Shown here: positions 8,151-16,903 of the stretch, piece by piece
Position numbering within the stretch: position 1 is the stretch's first letter
Layout: the number at the start of each line of letters is the position of its first letter
Assembly: GCF_021538615.1 (NCBI RefSeq)
Contig: NZ_JAJHIZ010000003.1
Span: 4,278,001 to 4,342,000, forward strand
Length of the DNA stretch: 64,000 nt
Direction of reading: 5' to 3'
From: Niabella agricola
GTDB lineage: Bacteria; Bacteroidota; Bacteroidia; Chitinophagales; Chitinophagaceae
Made by a program: the position numbers and the translations under genes
Notes under the pieces: model-generated
The model's input: the letters and a program-made list of their open reading frames with translations, nothing else
The model's database searches: none
What the model was told of the DNA's origin: nothing

Positions 8151-8525
8151 ATGCCTACTATTAATCAATTAGTTCGTAAAGGAAGAGAAATTATAAGGGC
8201 AAAGAGCAAATCCAGAGCGCTGGATCAGTGTCCACAGCGTCGTGGTGTGTGTACCCGTGTTTATACAACCACTCCTAAAAAACCAAACTCTGCGCTGCGT
8301 AAAGTAGCTAAAGTGCGTTTGACCAATAAGGTAGAGGTGATCGCTTATATACCGGGTGAAGGCCATAACCTGCAGGAGCACTCGATCGTACTGATCAGAG
8401 GTGGTCGTGTGAAGGATCTGCCAGGTGTACGTTATCACATCGTACGCGGAAGCCTGGATACTGCCGGTGTAAAAGACCGTAAGCAGAGCCGCTCTAAGTA
8501 CGGAACTAAAAAAGCTAAAAAGTAA
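8151..8525 (+). CDS. rpsL: 30S ribosomal protein S12
   Basis: 124 residues, full length. S12 lies at the decoding centre and helps to control accuracy. The universal blocks are present: '[12 protein letters not shown]', '[33 protein letters not shown]', '[38 protein letters not shown]', and the basic tail '[11 protein letters not shown]'. The lysines of TPKKPNSA and GRVKDLPG, where streptomycin-resistance mutations usually fall, are the wild-type residues. First gene of a two-gene operon with rpsG, 43 bases downstream. Confidence 0.99.
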   Translation: MPTINQLVRKGREIIRAKSKSRALDQCPQRRGVCTRVYTTTPKKPNSALRKVAKVRLTNKVEVIAYIPGEGHNLQEHSIVLIRGGRVKDLPGVRYHIVRGSLDTAGVKDRKQSRSKYGTKKAKK

Positions 8526-8568
8526 TTTAGCTGTAACAATTATCAGATTTCAGAAAAACTAGAATACA

Positions 8569-9036
8569 ATGCGTAAAGCACAAGCCAAGAAACTTCCGTT
8601 AGCACCGGATCCTAAATTCAACGATAAACTGGTTACCCGTTTTGTGAACAACCTGATGTGGGAGGGTAAAAAAAGTGGAGCCTTCACTATTTTTTACGAT
8701 GCGCTGGACAAGGTTGCAAAACAAACCAATGAAGATGGATACGAGGTTTGGAAAAAAGCTTTGGCCAATGTAACGCCTGCAGTAGAAGTACGCAGCCGTC
8801 GTATTGGTGGTGCCACCTTCCAGATTCCTTCTGAAGTACGCCCCGACCGTAAGATTTCATTGAGCATTAAATGGTTGATCCGTTACAGCCGCGACCGGAA
8901 TGGCCGTAGCATGGCAGATAAACTGGCGAATGAAATCGTTGCAGCCAGCAAGGGCGAAGGTGCTGCTTTCAAAAAGAAAGAAGATACCCACCGTATGGCA
9001 GAAGCCAACAAGGCGTTTGCACACTTCCGGGTATAA
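8569..9036 (+). CDS. rpsG: 30S ribosomal protein S7
   Basis: 155 residues, full length. S7 binds 16S rRNA early in assembly of the 30S head and contacts tRNA at the E site. Typical blocks are '[30 protein letters not shown]', '[57 protein letters not shown]' and '[15 protein letters not shown]'. It is followed directly by a terminator and an unrelated gene, not by fusA, so the classic rpsL-rpsG-fusA unit is split here. Confidence 0.99.
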   Translation: MRKAQAKKLPLAPDPKFNDKLVTRFVNNLMWEGKKSGAFTIFYDALDKVAKQTNEDGYEVWKKALANVTPAVEVRSRRIGGATFQIPSEVRPDRKISLSIKWLIRYSRDRNGRSMADKLANEIVAASKGEGAAFKKKEDTHRMAEANKAFAHFRV

Positions 9037-9062
9037 CCATATTTACGATGCTTTAAACAAAG

Positions 9063-9090
9063 GCCCGTTCCGAAAGGAGCGGGCTTTTTT
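9063..9090 (+). terminator. Rho-independent terminator after rpsG
   Basis: GCCCGTTCC and GGAGCGGGC form a 9-bp stem (one G-T pair) around a GAAA tetraloop, followed directly by six T (9085-9090). It lies 27 bases after the rpsG stop. Confidence 0.9.
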
Positions 9091-9167
9091 GTTGGTTGAA
9101 TGTAATAATATGGTACTTTTATAAACGGCCGGACGGATAACGGCAATTTAAGCAAAGGTCATAAGCA

Positions 9168-9677
9168 TTGGAAGCAAAAAAAGAAGTATGGCTCCGCGGG
9201 GAAAAAGATCCCTTCCTGGTGCCGGAATTGCAGCCGGCAGCAGATGCCTTGTTACAGGCTGGTGAGGAACTGGACACCCTGTTAATGGATTTCCCGGATG
9301 AGGTGCTGTGGGAGCGGCCGGCGGGTGTGGCGGCTGTAGGTTTTCACCTGAAGCATATTGTGGGTGTGCTGGACCGGCTGCTGAGCTATGCCGAAGGGCA
9401 AATGCTTACACCCGGGCAACTGGAGTATCTGAAAAACGAAGCGATTGACCAGGGTCATACCACCCGGCAGCTATTACAGCAGGTACATACGGGCATTCAG
9501 CAAACGATCCGCCGGTACCGGCAATTGGATCCGGCATCGCTAAGAGCGCTCCGGAAAGTGGGGAGGGCAGGATTGCCTTCGACCGTGATCGGACTGTGTT
9601 TTCATGCAGCAGAGCATACGATGCGGCATACGGGCCAGCTCCTGGTAACGGTGGCCGTGTTACATAATGGTATGTAG
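9168..9677 (+). CDS. DinB-family (four-helix bundle) protein
   Basis: 169 residues of the DinB/DinB_2 superfamily, soluble four-helix proteins with a metal site of three histidines, some of which are thiol-dependent transferases. The putative ligands are in 'VGFHLKHIVGVLDRLL' (first helix pair) and 'GLCFHAAEHTMRHTGQLL' near the C-terminus. The specific reaction is unknown. The only usable start before the conserved region is the TTG at 9168, because an in-frame stop precedes it two codons upstream; expression may therefore be weak. It follows the rpsG terminator and is convergent with the repeat lipoprotein gene, whose stop lies three bases away. Confidence 0.8.
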   Translation: MEAKKEVWLRGEKDPFLVPELQPAADALLQAGEELDTLLMDFPDEVLWERPAGVAAVGFHLKHIVGVLDRLLSYAEGQMLTPGQLEYLKNEAIDQGHTTRQLLQQVHTGIQQTIRRYRQLDPASLRALRKVGRAGLPSTVIGLCFHAAEHTMRHTGQLLVTVAVLHNGM

Positions 9678-9680
9678 CCA

Positions 9681-10724
9681 CTAGTTGGTGATAAAAATAC
9701 GGTTAGCAGCAGCCCACTGGTCTGCCTGTGCAAGCGGAACAGTGGTGCCATTTTTCCAGAACCGGGCTGTTTTTACCATCCCATTGTATTCATACCCGGT
9801 TACATATACATCCGCGCCATTTGCAACAACAGCAGATGCCCCTGCGTTTGCAACTCCGTCTGTAAGACTTGAGGAAACCCCGTTTTTCCACATCCGTGCG
9901 ACCCTTTTTGATCCGGTTTGCTCTTGCCCGGCTATATATACATCCACACCCTTTACAAAAAGGGCATTGGCTTCGGCGTTAAATGTACCATCTGTAAGAT
10001 GGATAGATACGCCGTTTTTCCATAGAGTGGCAATTTGTTTGGTGCCGTTGTGCTCGTAGCCGGTTACATAAACCATCTGGTTGCTTATAAATATGCCGGA
10101 GGCTACAGATTCTTTAGTGCCGTCTGTAAGATAGGTAGCCACGCCGTTTTTCCATAGAGTAGCAATTGGATGCAATCCGTTGTGCATATATCCCACAATG
10201 TATACATCGTTACCGGATACAAATATGTCTTTTGCTTCAGCGTCAAAAGCGCCGTTGGTAAGATGGACGGCACTCCCGTTTTTCCAGTATTTGGCAATAT
10301 AGCCGTTATTGCCGGTTTCGTATCCGCATACATATACATCGCCTCTGTTTACAAACACCGCATGTGCTCCGGTATTGCCGGGAGCATCCGTGAGGTTGGA
10401 AACCGAGCCATTCTTCCAGAGCCGGGCTATTTGTCTGGTACCGGTATATTCATTGCCTGTAACGTATATATCGTTTCCGGATACGAATACCCCGGTGGCA
10501 TAGGCATCTGTTGATCCGTTTGTAAGATAGGTGGCTGCTCCGTTTTTCCAGAGGACGGCCACATCTTTTGAGCCATTGTAAGCAGCGCCGGCTACATATA
10601 CAGTTGTAGAGGACGTGTCCGGAACAGGCGGCTTGTGCGGATCTTTTTTACTGCAGGCGGTTATTGAAAATGCAAGGTATGCGATCAACGCCGGCAGTAC
10701 ATTCTTTCTAAAACAGTTAAACAT
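9681..10724 (-). CDS. Lipoprotein of seven WKNG repeats
   Basis: 347 residues from the ATG at 10724 (the longer GTG version adds six residues). A lipoprotein signal peptide ends in SITAC, with the lipidated cysteine about residue 24, so the protein is exported and anchored. The rest is seven copies of a unit of roughly 43 residues, with the pattern 'VYVTGYE-NGT-QIA-LWKNG-A--LTDGT--AEA-GIFVSGND'. The tryptophan-containing WKNG core occurs seven times. This predicts a seven-bladed beta-propeller-like fold. No catalytic motif or function is recognisable. The near-identical repeats also make the DNA internally repetitive at about 125-130 base spacing. Convergent with the DinB gene. Confidence 0.75.
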   Translation of the reverse strand: MFNCFRKNVLPALIAYLAFSITACSKKDPHKPPVPDTSSTTVYVAGAAYNGSKDVAVLWKNGAATYLTNGSTDAYATGVFVSGNDIYVTGNEYTGTRQIARLWKNGSVSNLTDAPGNTGAHAVFVNRGDVYVCGYETGNNGYIAKYWKNGSAVHLTNGAFDAEAKDIFVSGNDVYIVGYMHNGLHPIATLWKNGVATYLTDGTKESVASGIFISNQMVYVTGYEHNGTKQIATLWKNGVSIHLTDGTFNAEANALFVKGVDVYIAGQEQTGSKRVARMWKNGVSSSLTDGVANAGASAVVANGADVYVTGYEYNGMVKTARFWKNGTTVPLAQADQWAAANRIFITN

Positions 10725-10899
10725 TTCGCTTTTAAATGGCACGAAGCTAATGATTAGTAGGAGGCAGAGATACCGAAAAAGACAGAAATCCGTTTTCCAG
10801 GTATGAACTGCAGTAGAATGTGATTGAATTGATCTGTATGTGCCGGTTCAGGATTATCCGGACCTGTGATTGTAAAAGATATGGGCGGGTATATAAATT

Positions 10900-10907
10900 T
10901 ATATTTG
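10900..10907 (+). promoter_or_regulatory. Possible -7 box before the AAA ATPase pseudogene
   Basis: TATATTTG at 10900-10907 matches TAnnTTTG, but no TTTG is found at the correct upstream distance. It lies 63 bases before the ATG at 10970. Confidence 0.35.
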
Positions 10908-10969
10908 TCCATATCTGTATTTAAAAGTAATTTATGGATAAGTATAAAATAATAAACTTGTCCACAACT

Positions 10970-12411
10970 ATGTCAACTACCACCATTATCGGCCGGGATG
11001 CAGAGAAGAAGATCCTCCAGGAAATGCTGGATTCCCGGGAAGCGGAGTTGATCGCCGTTCTGGGCCGCCGCCGCGTTGGCAAAACGTTTTCTTGTACGGG
11101 GTTATTACGAGCCTCAGCTTGTATTTGAGTGTACCGGACTTCATGAAGCCGGCCTTACGGATCAATTATTGAATTTCAGTAAGTCTCTTCAGCAAGCCTT
11201 GCAATCGGTGATACCGCCGGCTACTCCGGATAACTGGATGCAGGCGTTCTCCTTTTCTCAGTAATTTTCTGCAGACTAAAATTAAAAAGCAACCGGTGGT
11301 TGTGCTGTTTGATGAATTTCCATGGATCCATACGCCTAAATCGGGGCTTCTAACGGCCTTCGGGCACTGGTGGAATACCTGGGCATCGCGCCAGCCGCAA
11401 CTGAAAGTGGTGATCTGCGGCTCTGCAGCTTCCTGGATGATAGAAAATGTGCTGCACAACCGGGGCGGCCTTCATAACCGGGTAAGCCGGACCATCAGGC
11501 TATTGCCCTTTAGTTTAAAAGAAACCGAGGCATATCTCATAAGTCGTGGTATCCGGTTAGACCGATACCAGGTATTGCAGCTATATATGGCAATGGGAGG
11601 TGTTCCTCAATATCTGAAACAGGTGGATAAGGGAGAAAGTGCCAACCAGGTGATCGATAAGCTTTTCTTTGAAAAGAACGGCATGTTGAAAACGGAGTTC
11701 GACGTGTTGTACCGGTCGTTATTTAATAATGCCAGTCATCATGAATCGATTGTTCGGCAGCTGGCGAAAAAGGCGGGCGGAATGAGTCGGACCGAAGTGA
11801 TTACTGCGTGCGGATTGACCACTGGGGGAACCACCACCCGGTTATTTGAAGAACTTGAACAGTCGGGATTTATCGCTCAATATATCCCATTTGAAAAAAC
11901 AGCACGTGATGCGGTGTACAAGTTATCTGATGAGTATTCCCTGTTTTACCTGAAATTTGCAGATCGGGCCCGTGCAATGGGAACAGGCACCTGGCATAAG
12001 ATTGCAGCAGGATCCTCTTATAATAGCTGGAGCGGTTATGCATTCGAAGCCATCTGCCAAAAGCATGTGGCACAAATTAAAAGAGCTCTTGGTATTAGCG
12101 GAGTGCACACGGAAGCCTCAGGCTGGCGCTATAATTCAAAACAGGGAGCAACTGGTGCTCAGATTGATCTGCTGCTGGACCGGCAGGACCATTGCATCAA
12201 TGTCTGCGAAATGAAGTTCTCCGATAAAGCGTTCGTCATTGATAAAAAGTATGCTTCCGAACTTGACCGGAAAACAGCCATTTTTAAGGAACTGACGGGC
12301 ACCCGGAAAACGATTTTTCCTACAATGATCACAACCTATGGCACCCGGCAAAATATCTATTACACCGGCCGCATTACATCGGAAGTCACCATGCAGGACC
12401 TGTTTGAATGA
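10970..12411 (+). pseudogene. AAA ATPase with C-terminal PD-(D/E)XK-like domain, two frameshifts
   Basis: A gene of about 480 codons of the Bacteroidota 'ATP-binding protein' family: N-terminal AAA/STAND-like ATPase and a C-terminal nuclease-like domain. The ATPase has 'VLGRRRVGKTF' (Walker A), 'VVLFDEFPWI' (Walker B) and 'VVICGSAASWM'. The end has 'GAQIDLLLDRQDHCINVCEMKF', the D...ExK pattern of PD-(D/E)XK enzymes. Reading passes through three frames. The first break is at TTTT 11087-11090, inside the Walker A loop region, and the second at TTTT 11253-11256. Removing one T at each restores an uninterrupted protein (KTFLVRGYYEPQLVF and NWMQAFSFLSNFLQTKIKK). The long third frame (from 11296) is intact but lacks Walker A, so any product would be inactive as an ATPase. 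ATG 10970 is preferred over 10934 because the family starts just before IIGR. Confidence 0.82.
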
Positions 12412-12669
12412 TTATCCTTTCAATTTACGAACGAGTTCAATATATGCTTCCATCGCCGCTTCCTTTTGCATTCCTTTTTGCTCCTCCCAGGCATTGTATT
12501 TCGCCTTGGCCACGAAGTCGAACGGGTTGGAAGGGGTTTCCGTATGGATATCGCCTTCTGTAGCCTGTTTGTAAAGCGCATACAATTGCAGCAGTATCTC
12601 GTTGGAGGGCTTCTCAGATAAGGTTTTGCTGTCGGCAACAGCCGCTTCAAATTGTTGCATCAGGTCCAT
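12412..12669 (-). CDS. Acyl-CoA-binding protein
   Basis: 85 residues, the standard ACBP length. Cytosolic four-helix carrier that binds medium- and long-chain acyl-CoA esters. Typical features are 'LMQQFEAAVADSKTL', 'PSNEILLQLYALYKQATEGD', with the tyrosine and lysine that hold the CoA nucleotide, 'FDFVAKAKYNAWEEQKGMQKEAAMEAYIELV'. The ATG at 12669 is chosen over the longer frame because it gives the canonical N-terminus. Its stop abuts the stop of the convergent ATPase pseudogene with no spacer. Confidence 0.93.
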   Translation of the reverse strand: MDLMQQFEAAVADSKTLSEKPSNEILLQLYALYKQATEGDIHTETPSNPFDFVAKAKYNAWEEQKGMQKEAAMEAYIELVRKLKG

Positions 12670-12787
12670 ACGATATTTTTTTAATATTGCTAAAATACAG
12701 CTTGTGGTAGGATCCTGTTCAACTGATAACATTTCTTGTTTGGTGTCAAGTGTAGTTATGTGCGACGAGAGGTCTTACATAGCTATT

Positions 12788-13864
12788 TTAAAACGAGTAA
12801 ATAAAACCGGGGATCAGCTGATTGTGAAGGCGTACCAGGGAAAACGAAAGACTGGCCCGGTCGTTTTTATTCATGCCAATGGACTTTAACAGTTTCCGGC
12901 TTCTGTTGGCAACGGTTTTGGCGCTCAGGTAGCCCATGCCCAGTGCCAGTGGATAATCACTGGCCCAATGTACGTCATTATTGATCATCGACAAGCCCAA
13001 AAGCGCTACCAGGCTATATCCTATGGGTTTTATGAACCGGCTTTCAGGGTAGTTCTGTGCCAGGATGGTAACACTGCTCATCAGTGTAGCCAGGTGGCCC
13101 GAAGGGAAGGCGTCGTAGTTTGGCGTGTTCTTTTGATATTCTCCGAAGGATGGGAACGGGTGCCAGTTGCCTCCCGGGTTGCTGGCCATAAAGGGCGACT
13201 GACGGCCGGAAATCCGTTTCACCAGTTGGGTGCTGGCGCCCATCAGAAAAAAGGATTCGAGCAGCTGACTGGCGGTACTGCGGGAGCGGTAATCATTGGC
13301 AATTTTGCCATAGGTAAACAATCCCGCACCTACCAGCAGGCTGACATAGCCCTGTCCCAGCTGGTAAAAAGCACTGTTCAGGTTATTTGGAATGCGCAAG
13401 AGGCTGGTCTTGGAACTGCCGATTTTTACCTCCCAAACCGTCTTGTAGGAATTATCCCGGTGATAATGGATCCGGTCTGAAAAACGATGCAATTCGTCTG
13501 CGATGGGCTGGTCCAGTGCCAGCAGGACGCCTGTTGCGCCGGCGATCATAATCCAGGGTTTAATGCTTTCTTTTGCAAAGCTGTTCTTTACATATTGCCA
13601 TCCGTCCCTTGGAAGATCGGTGATAAAACCAAATGGCTTGGGACGGGGATATACCAGGGTTAGTCCGTTCCGGAGATGATATACCTGTTCATCTTTTACC
13701 TGTATACCGGAGTTCACCTGCGCCGGCAGGGTATCTGTTGTTACAGGCGTAACCGAATCCGTCCGGAGCGGTGCGCCGGCGGGCGTTTCCAGGCTGTCTG
13801 TTTGTGCGTGCACTGTAATAAAAACGATGCAGCAGCAAAGTAAGAGCGTAAACTGTTTATTCAT
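12788..13864 (-). CDS. PAP2-family membrane phosphatase
   Basis: 358 residues with a signal peptide (MNKQFTLLLCCCIVFITVHAQ) and several hydrophobic helices. The PAP2 phosphatase motifs are visible: motif 2 'DAFPSGHLATLMSSV' with the catalytic histidine, and motif 3 'NNDVHWASDYPLALGMGY', corresponding to SRxxxxxHxxxD. Motif 1 reads 'KRISGRQSP', so the second arginine position of the canonical KxxxxxxRP is serine. Such proteins dephosphorylate isoprenoid or phospholipid head groups at the outer face of the membrane; the substrate here is unknown. Followed on the same strand, 9 bases upstream, by a PafA-like phosphatase gene, so two phosphate-releasing enzymes may share a transcript. Confidence 0.85.
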   Translation of the reverse strand: MNKQFTLLLCCCIVFITVHAQTDSLETPAGAPLRTDSVTPVTTDTLPAQVNSGIQVKDEQVYHLRNGLTLVYPRPKPFGFITDLPRDGWQYVKNSFAKESIKPWIMIAGATGVLLALDQPIADELHRFSDRIHYHRDNSYKTVWEVKIGSSKTSLLRIPNNLNSAFYQLGQGYVSLLVGAGLFTYGKIANDYRSRSTASQLLESFFLMGASTQLVKRISGRQSPFMASNPGGNWHPFPSFGEYQKNTPNYDAFPSGHLATLMSSVTILAQNYPESRFIKPIGYSLVALLGLSMINNDVHWASDYPLALGMGYLSAKTVANRSRKLLKSIGMNKNDRASLSFSLVRLHNQLIPGFIYSF

Positions 13865-13873
13865 ACAACCCTG

Positions 13874-15502
13874 CTATTGCCCAACTTCCGGAATGACACT
13901 ACCAATACATCCGTTCGGACGCTGAATATGCAGCAATGCGGCAAGGGTGGGTGCAATGTCGGTCATATGTACTTCCCGTGTTAATTTTCCGGGTTTAATG
14001 CCCCAGCCAAACCAAACCAGGGGAATATGCGTATCGTGTGGATTCCAGGTTCCGTGGGTGGTTCCGGTACCTCCCGGTGAGCCGCTGAACCATGCCGGAT
14101 CTAAAACGATTTGTATAGCACCGGAGCGTTTGGGGTTATACCCGTTAATGATCATCATTTTTATGGGCTCTGGTATAGCGGCATTGCCAATGTTTTCAAC
14201 ATCTGCTACAAACTGAACACCGTCCTGCTTTTGCAGGAATGTCATGGTTGCTTTTTTGATAGCGGTATAATCCAGCTTTTTGTCTTCGATTACAGCATAG
14301 TTGAAATGTACCTGGTAATTAGCACCGGAGCGCACCAGTTTGTCTTCACCAAATTGCGTTTTCAGCAGGTTGTTAAGCGCAGTAATGACTTTGCCGTTCT
14401 GGAAGAAATCGGCTGGCATCTGGTGCTCCTGCATAAACCCGATCGCATGAGCTGCACCATGATCTGCTGTTAAGAATACCAGGTAATTGCCTTTTCCAAC
14501 TTTTTGATCAAGGTATTTGAAAAAGGTATCCAGGTCTTTATCCAGGCGGAGGTACACGTCTTCAACTTCTATGGAATTGGGGCCGTATTTATGCCCCACA
14601 TAGTCAGTGGAAGCACAGTTGATGGTCAGAAAATCAGTAAATGCACCGGTTCCCAGCTGGTAGCCATCCACTGCGGCTTTTGCAAAATTGAGCGTGAGTG
14701 TATTGCCATAAGGAGAACTGCGGATCACATCCGGATCTTGCTTAAAAATATCCTTAAGGTCGTGCGGAAAGCTGGTCGTTTTTTCACCTTTAAATTTTCC
14801 TTCCCATTTTACATCGTCTGCCGTGCTTTGCGTGTATGTCGAAATAGGGTACATGGTAGTCCAGGGTGTTGACACCAGCGTTTCAGGCTCTTTTTTTCCA
14901 TTAAACGTTGTTACCCAGCTAGGGAGTTCCTTCATATACCAGGTACTGGAAATGAACTGCCGGCTTTCATCATCAAACCAGAAGGCCGCTGTGGGATTAT
15001 GCCCTGCGGGAAGAATGGAGGCACGATCTTTTAATGAAACCCCCACTACCTTTGAACGGAAATTGGTAGCGAGTCGCAGTTCATCGGTAATGGTTGTAGC
15101 CAGGTTATTACGGGGCGACATTTTTCCTGCTTTTGAATGACTGCCTACCCCCTGTACGGTGGAATCATCGGTACAATAAACCGATTTTCCCGTCAGCTGG
15201 TCAACCCAATCGTTGCCGGTGATACCATGTATGGCCGGAACAGATCCTGTAAATACGGTGGTGTGTCCAACGGCAGTAAACGAAGGCAGGTGACTGATAA
15301 ACGTATTTTCACAGGTATACCCTTCTTTTAGCATCCGGTTAAACCCTCCGTTGCCATAACGGTCGGCGTAGCGGTACAGGTAATCCCAGCGCATCTGATC
15401 TACTACAATGCCTACCACCAGTTTTGGGCGTTTTATGGCATTTTGTGCAAAACCGGCAATAGCAATGATCAACGCAATCAGCGAAAGGTGAAATTTTTTC
15501 AT
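13874..15502 (-). CDS. PafA-like periplasmic alkaline phosphatase
   Basis: 542 residues from the ATG at 15502 (the longer frame adds 12 residues before the signal peptide). Signal peptide MKKFHLSLIALIIAIAGFAQ. It belongs to the alkaline phosphatase superfamily branch of PafA, calcium/phosphate-insensitive monoesterases with a threonine nucleophile. Visible: 'GIVVDQMRWDYL' (first metal aspartate), 'HLPSFTAVGHTTVFTG' with the likely nucleophile Thr about residue 76, the following 'GNDW' asparagine about residue 97, and 'SLKDRA' giving the lysine/arginine pair about residues 158-160. These match the spacing of the PafA active site. 'FLTADHGAAHAIGF' and 'GTTHGTWNPHDTHIPLVWFG' supply the remaining metal ligands. 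Releases phosphate from organic monoesters outside the cytoplasm. Confidence 0.9.
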   Translation of the reverse strand: MKKFHLSLIALIIAIAGFAQNAIKRPKLVVGIVVDQMRWDYLYRYADRYGNGGFNRMLKEGYTCENTFISHLPSFTAVGHTTVFTGSVPAIHGITGNDWVDQLTGKSVYCTDDSTVQGVGSHSKAGKMSPRNNLATTITDELRLATNFRSKVVGVSLKDRASILPAGHNPTAAFWFDDESRQFISSTWYMKELPSWVTTFNGKKEPETLVSTPWTTMYPISTYTQSTADDVKWEGKFKGEKTTSFPHDLKDIFKQDPDVIRSSPYGNTLTLNFAKAAVDGYQLGTGAFTDFLTINCASTDYVGHKYGPNSIEVEDVYLRLDKDLDTFFKYLDQKVGKGNYLVFLTADHGAAHAIGFMQEHQMPADFFQNGKVITALNNLLKTQFGEDKLVRSGANYQVHFNYAVIEDKKLDYTAIKKATMTFLQKQDGVQFVADVENIGNAAIPEPIKMMIINGYNPKRSGAIQIVLDPAWFSGSPGGTGTTHGTWNPHDTHIPLVWFGWGIKPGKLTREVHMTDIAPTLAALLHIQRPNGCIGSVIPEVGQ

Positions 15503-15651
15503 CGTAATAATCAATTTGTTCAAAAATAGCAAAAGCAAGGCGATAATAAATACCGTTTATATAAAGATTGTGTGCATTTGTACTGTTTGTACTAAAAATG
15601 CTGCTGGTTTCAGGCATCGTCCCGATTATCATACCGGATGCCTAAAACAGA

Positions 15652-15684
15652 AATGCCGGCAGAAGCGGATGCTTCACCGGCATT
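15652..15684 (-). terminator. Hairpin downstream of the thioredoxin-like gene
   Basis: AATGCCGG/CCGGCATT (8 bp) continues into GAAGC/GCTTC (5 bp) around a GGAT loop. On the minus strand it is followed by TTTCTGTTTT, a broken T-run. It lies 20 bases after the stop at 15704. Confidence 0.6.
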
Positions 15685-15703
15685 CTTAAAAACAATTAAA
15701 AAA

Positions 15704-16195
15704 CTATTTGCCGAAAATTTTTAAAATCGTTGCAACCGACATGCTTCCTTCAAAACCACTGATCAATTGTTTGTTGCTGGTGTAAAAGGCATGAAACGGA
15801 AGGTTTTTGATGCCATAATAAGCGGGTAACGCAAAGGCATAATCTTTACCTACAAGAATATTGGGATATTGCTGAAGTTTGTAATGAGCTGCAAAGGCTG
15901 CCATTTCTTTCAGGGGCAGGGGGGTAGCCATGATAATCTGGATATCTTTAAACTTATTCATGTTTTTTATCAGCTCCTCCGTTTCATGTTTGCAGTGGTC
16001 GCATTCGGGGCTGAATACCATGAGCATTACCGGTTTGTTTTTTTGCAATTTTGCCTTTAACTCCCACCCGGTACTGTCGGCAGAAAGCAGCCGTACGGCC
16101 GGAAGGGTTTTGTATTGTTTATAAGGAAGGAGGGCCTGGCTTTGGGCGTCGCTAAAACTCAGGATGGTCACCAGTAACGCAAGTAAATACTTCAT
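15704..16195 (-). CDS. Secreted thioredoxin-like protein
   Basis: 163 residues with a signal peptide (MKYLLALLVTILSFSDAQSQA) and a TlpA/AhpC-like thioredoxin fold. The redox motif is 'FSPECDHCKHETEEL', a CxxC with an Asp-His middle. The conserved cis-proline region is present as 'YGIKNLPFHAFY'. It probably reduces or monitors disulphides in the periplasm. No cytochrome-maturation genes are nearby, so the client is unknown. It stands alone between the PafA gene and the divergent BlaI gene. Confidence 0.85.
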   Translation of the reverse strand: MKYLLALLVTILSFSDAQSQALLPYKQYKTLPAVRLLSADSTGWELKAKLQKNKPVMLMVFSPECDHCKHETEELIKNMNKFKDIQIIMATPLPLKEMAAFAAHYKLQQYPNILVGKDYAFALPAYYGIKNLPFHAFYTSNKQLISGFEGSMSVATILKIFGK

Positions 16196-16283
16196 CTTGT
16201 TGATTTTATAAAACTAAATGCTACCAAAGATAACAATAGGATGCGGATTCGGTTGTAAGGGTTGTCTTAAAAAAGAAAAAAAG

Positions 16284-16314
16284 TTTACAGTGTTACGAGT
16301 TTTTCGTAAGTTTA
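16284..16314 (+). promoter_or_regulatory. Probable BlaI operator in the blaI promoter
   Basis: TTACGA (16293-16298), a 5-base spacer and TCGTAA (16304-16309) form a perfect dyad. It sits between a degenerate -33 (TTTA, 16284-16287) and a degenerate -7 (TAAGTTTA, 16307-16314) separated by 19 bases. The ATG of the repressor gene is 20 bases further on. Position and symmetry fit autorepression by a BlaI dimer. Confidence 0.6.
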
Positions 16315-16333
16315 CTCTAAAATCGTATAAGAG

Positions 16334-16696
16334 ATGAAAAAATTAACCGCACAGGAAGAGCAGTTGATGATTGCTGTTTGGCAGGTGGGAGAAGGCAATG
16401 TTAAGGCATTTATGGAACAGCTGGAGGAACAGCCGCCTTATACCACGGTTGCGTCTACTATTAAAAACCTGGAAAAAAAAGGATATGTAAGCAGCCGGCT
16501 ATTTGGCAACGTGTATGTTTACAAACCTGCGCTTTCTGAAGATGATTATAAAAAGCGTTTTATGGGAAGCGTGGTAAAGGATTATTTCAGCAATTCCTAT
16601 AAAGAACTGGTAAGCTTTTTTGTAGACCAGAAGAAATTATCCGCGCAGGAGTTGAAGGATATTGTAAAAATGATAGAAAGCGGGAAGAAGAAATAG
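16334..16696 (+). CDS. BlaI/MecI/CopY-family transcriptional repressor
   Basis: 120 residues. The winged-helix DNA-binding domain fills most of the protein: 'LTAQEEQLMIAVWQVGEGNVKAFMEQL', 'PYTTVASTIKNLEKKGYVSSR' (recognition helix), 'VYKPALSEDDYKKRFMGSVVKDYF', and a C-terminal dimerisation helix. In the paradigm the membrane peptidase of the BlaR1 type causes cleavage of the repressor and releases its operators. The partner peptidase gene follows after about 200 bases on the same strand, so the two form a signalling pair. No beta-lactamase gene is adjacent, so the signal is probably different. Confidence 0.9.
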   Translation: MKKLTAQEEQLMIAVWQVGEGNVKAFMEQLEEQPPYTTVASTIKNLEKKGYVSSRLFGNVYVYKPALSEDDYKKRFMGSVVKDYFSNSYKELVSFFVDQKKLSAQELKDIVKMIESGKKK

Positions 16697-16903
16697 CGAT
16701 GCGCTATCTGCATACAGAATAGTAGGTTCTGTTCTGAATGCAGATGCCCGGATGCCGGATTTTGTCTGCCGTTTCATGTTTAACGTTCACTGTTTCAGGT
16801 TGGTGCACCGCATATACTCCGGGCATGCCAACAAAAACCGGAGCTGTAAATATTGAATATGAAACCTGGAACTTTTAAACGTTAAACCTGGAACTTTAAA
16901 CAT

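Noticed and set aside
12602..12889. 95-codon plus-strand frame between the ACBP and PAP2 genes
   Set aside because: It is antisense to the N-terminal part of the ACBP frame and to the end of the PAP2 gene, with no domain or signal.
16858..16900. Repeated phrase AAACCTGGAACTTT before the M56 gene
   Set aside because: Two adjacent copies only, within ordinary intergenic sequence. Similar phrases are common between genes of this group, and no function can be argued.
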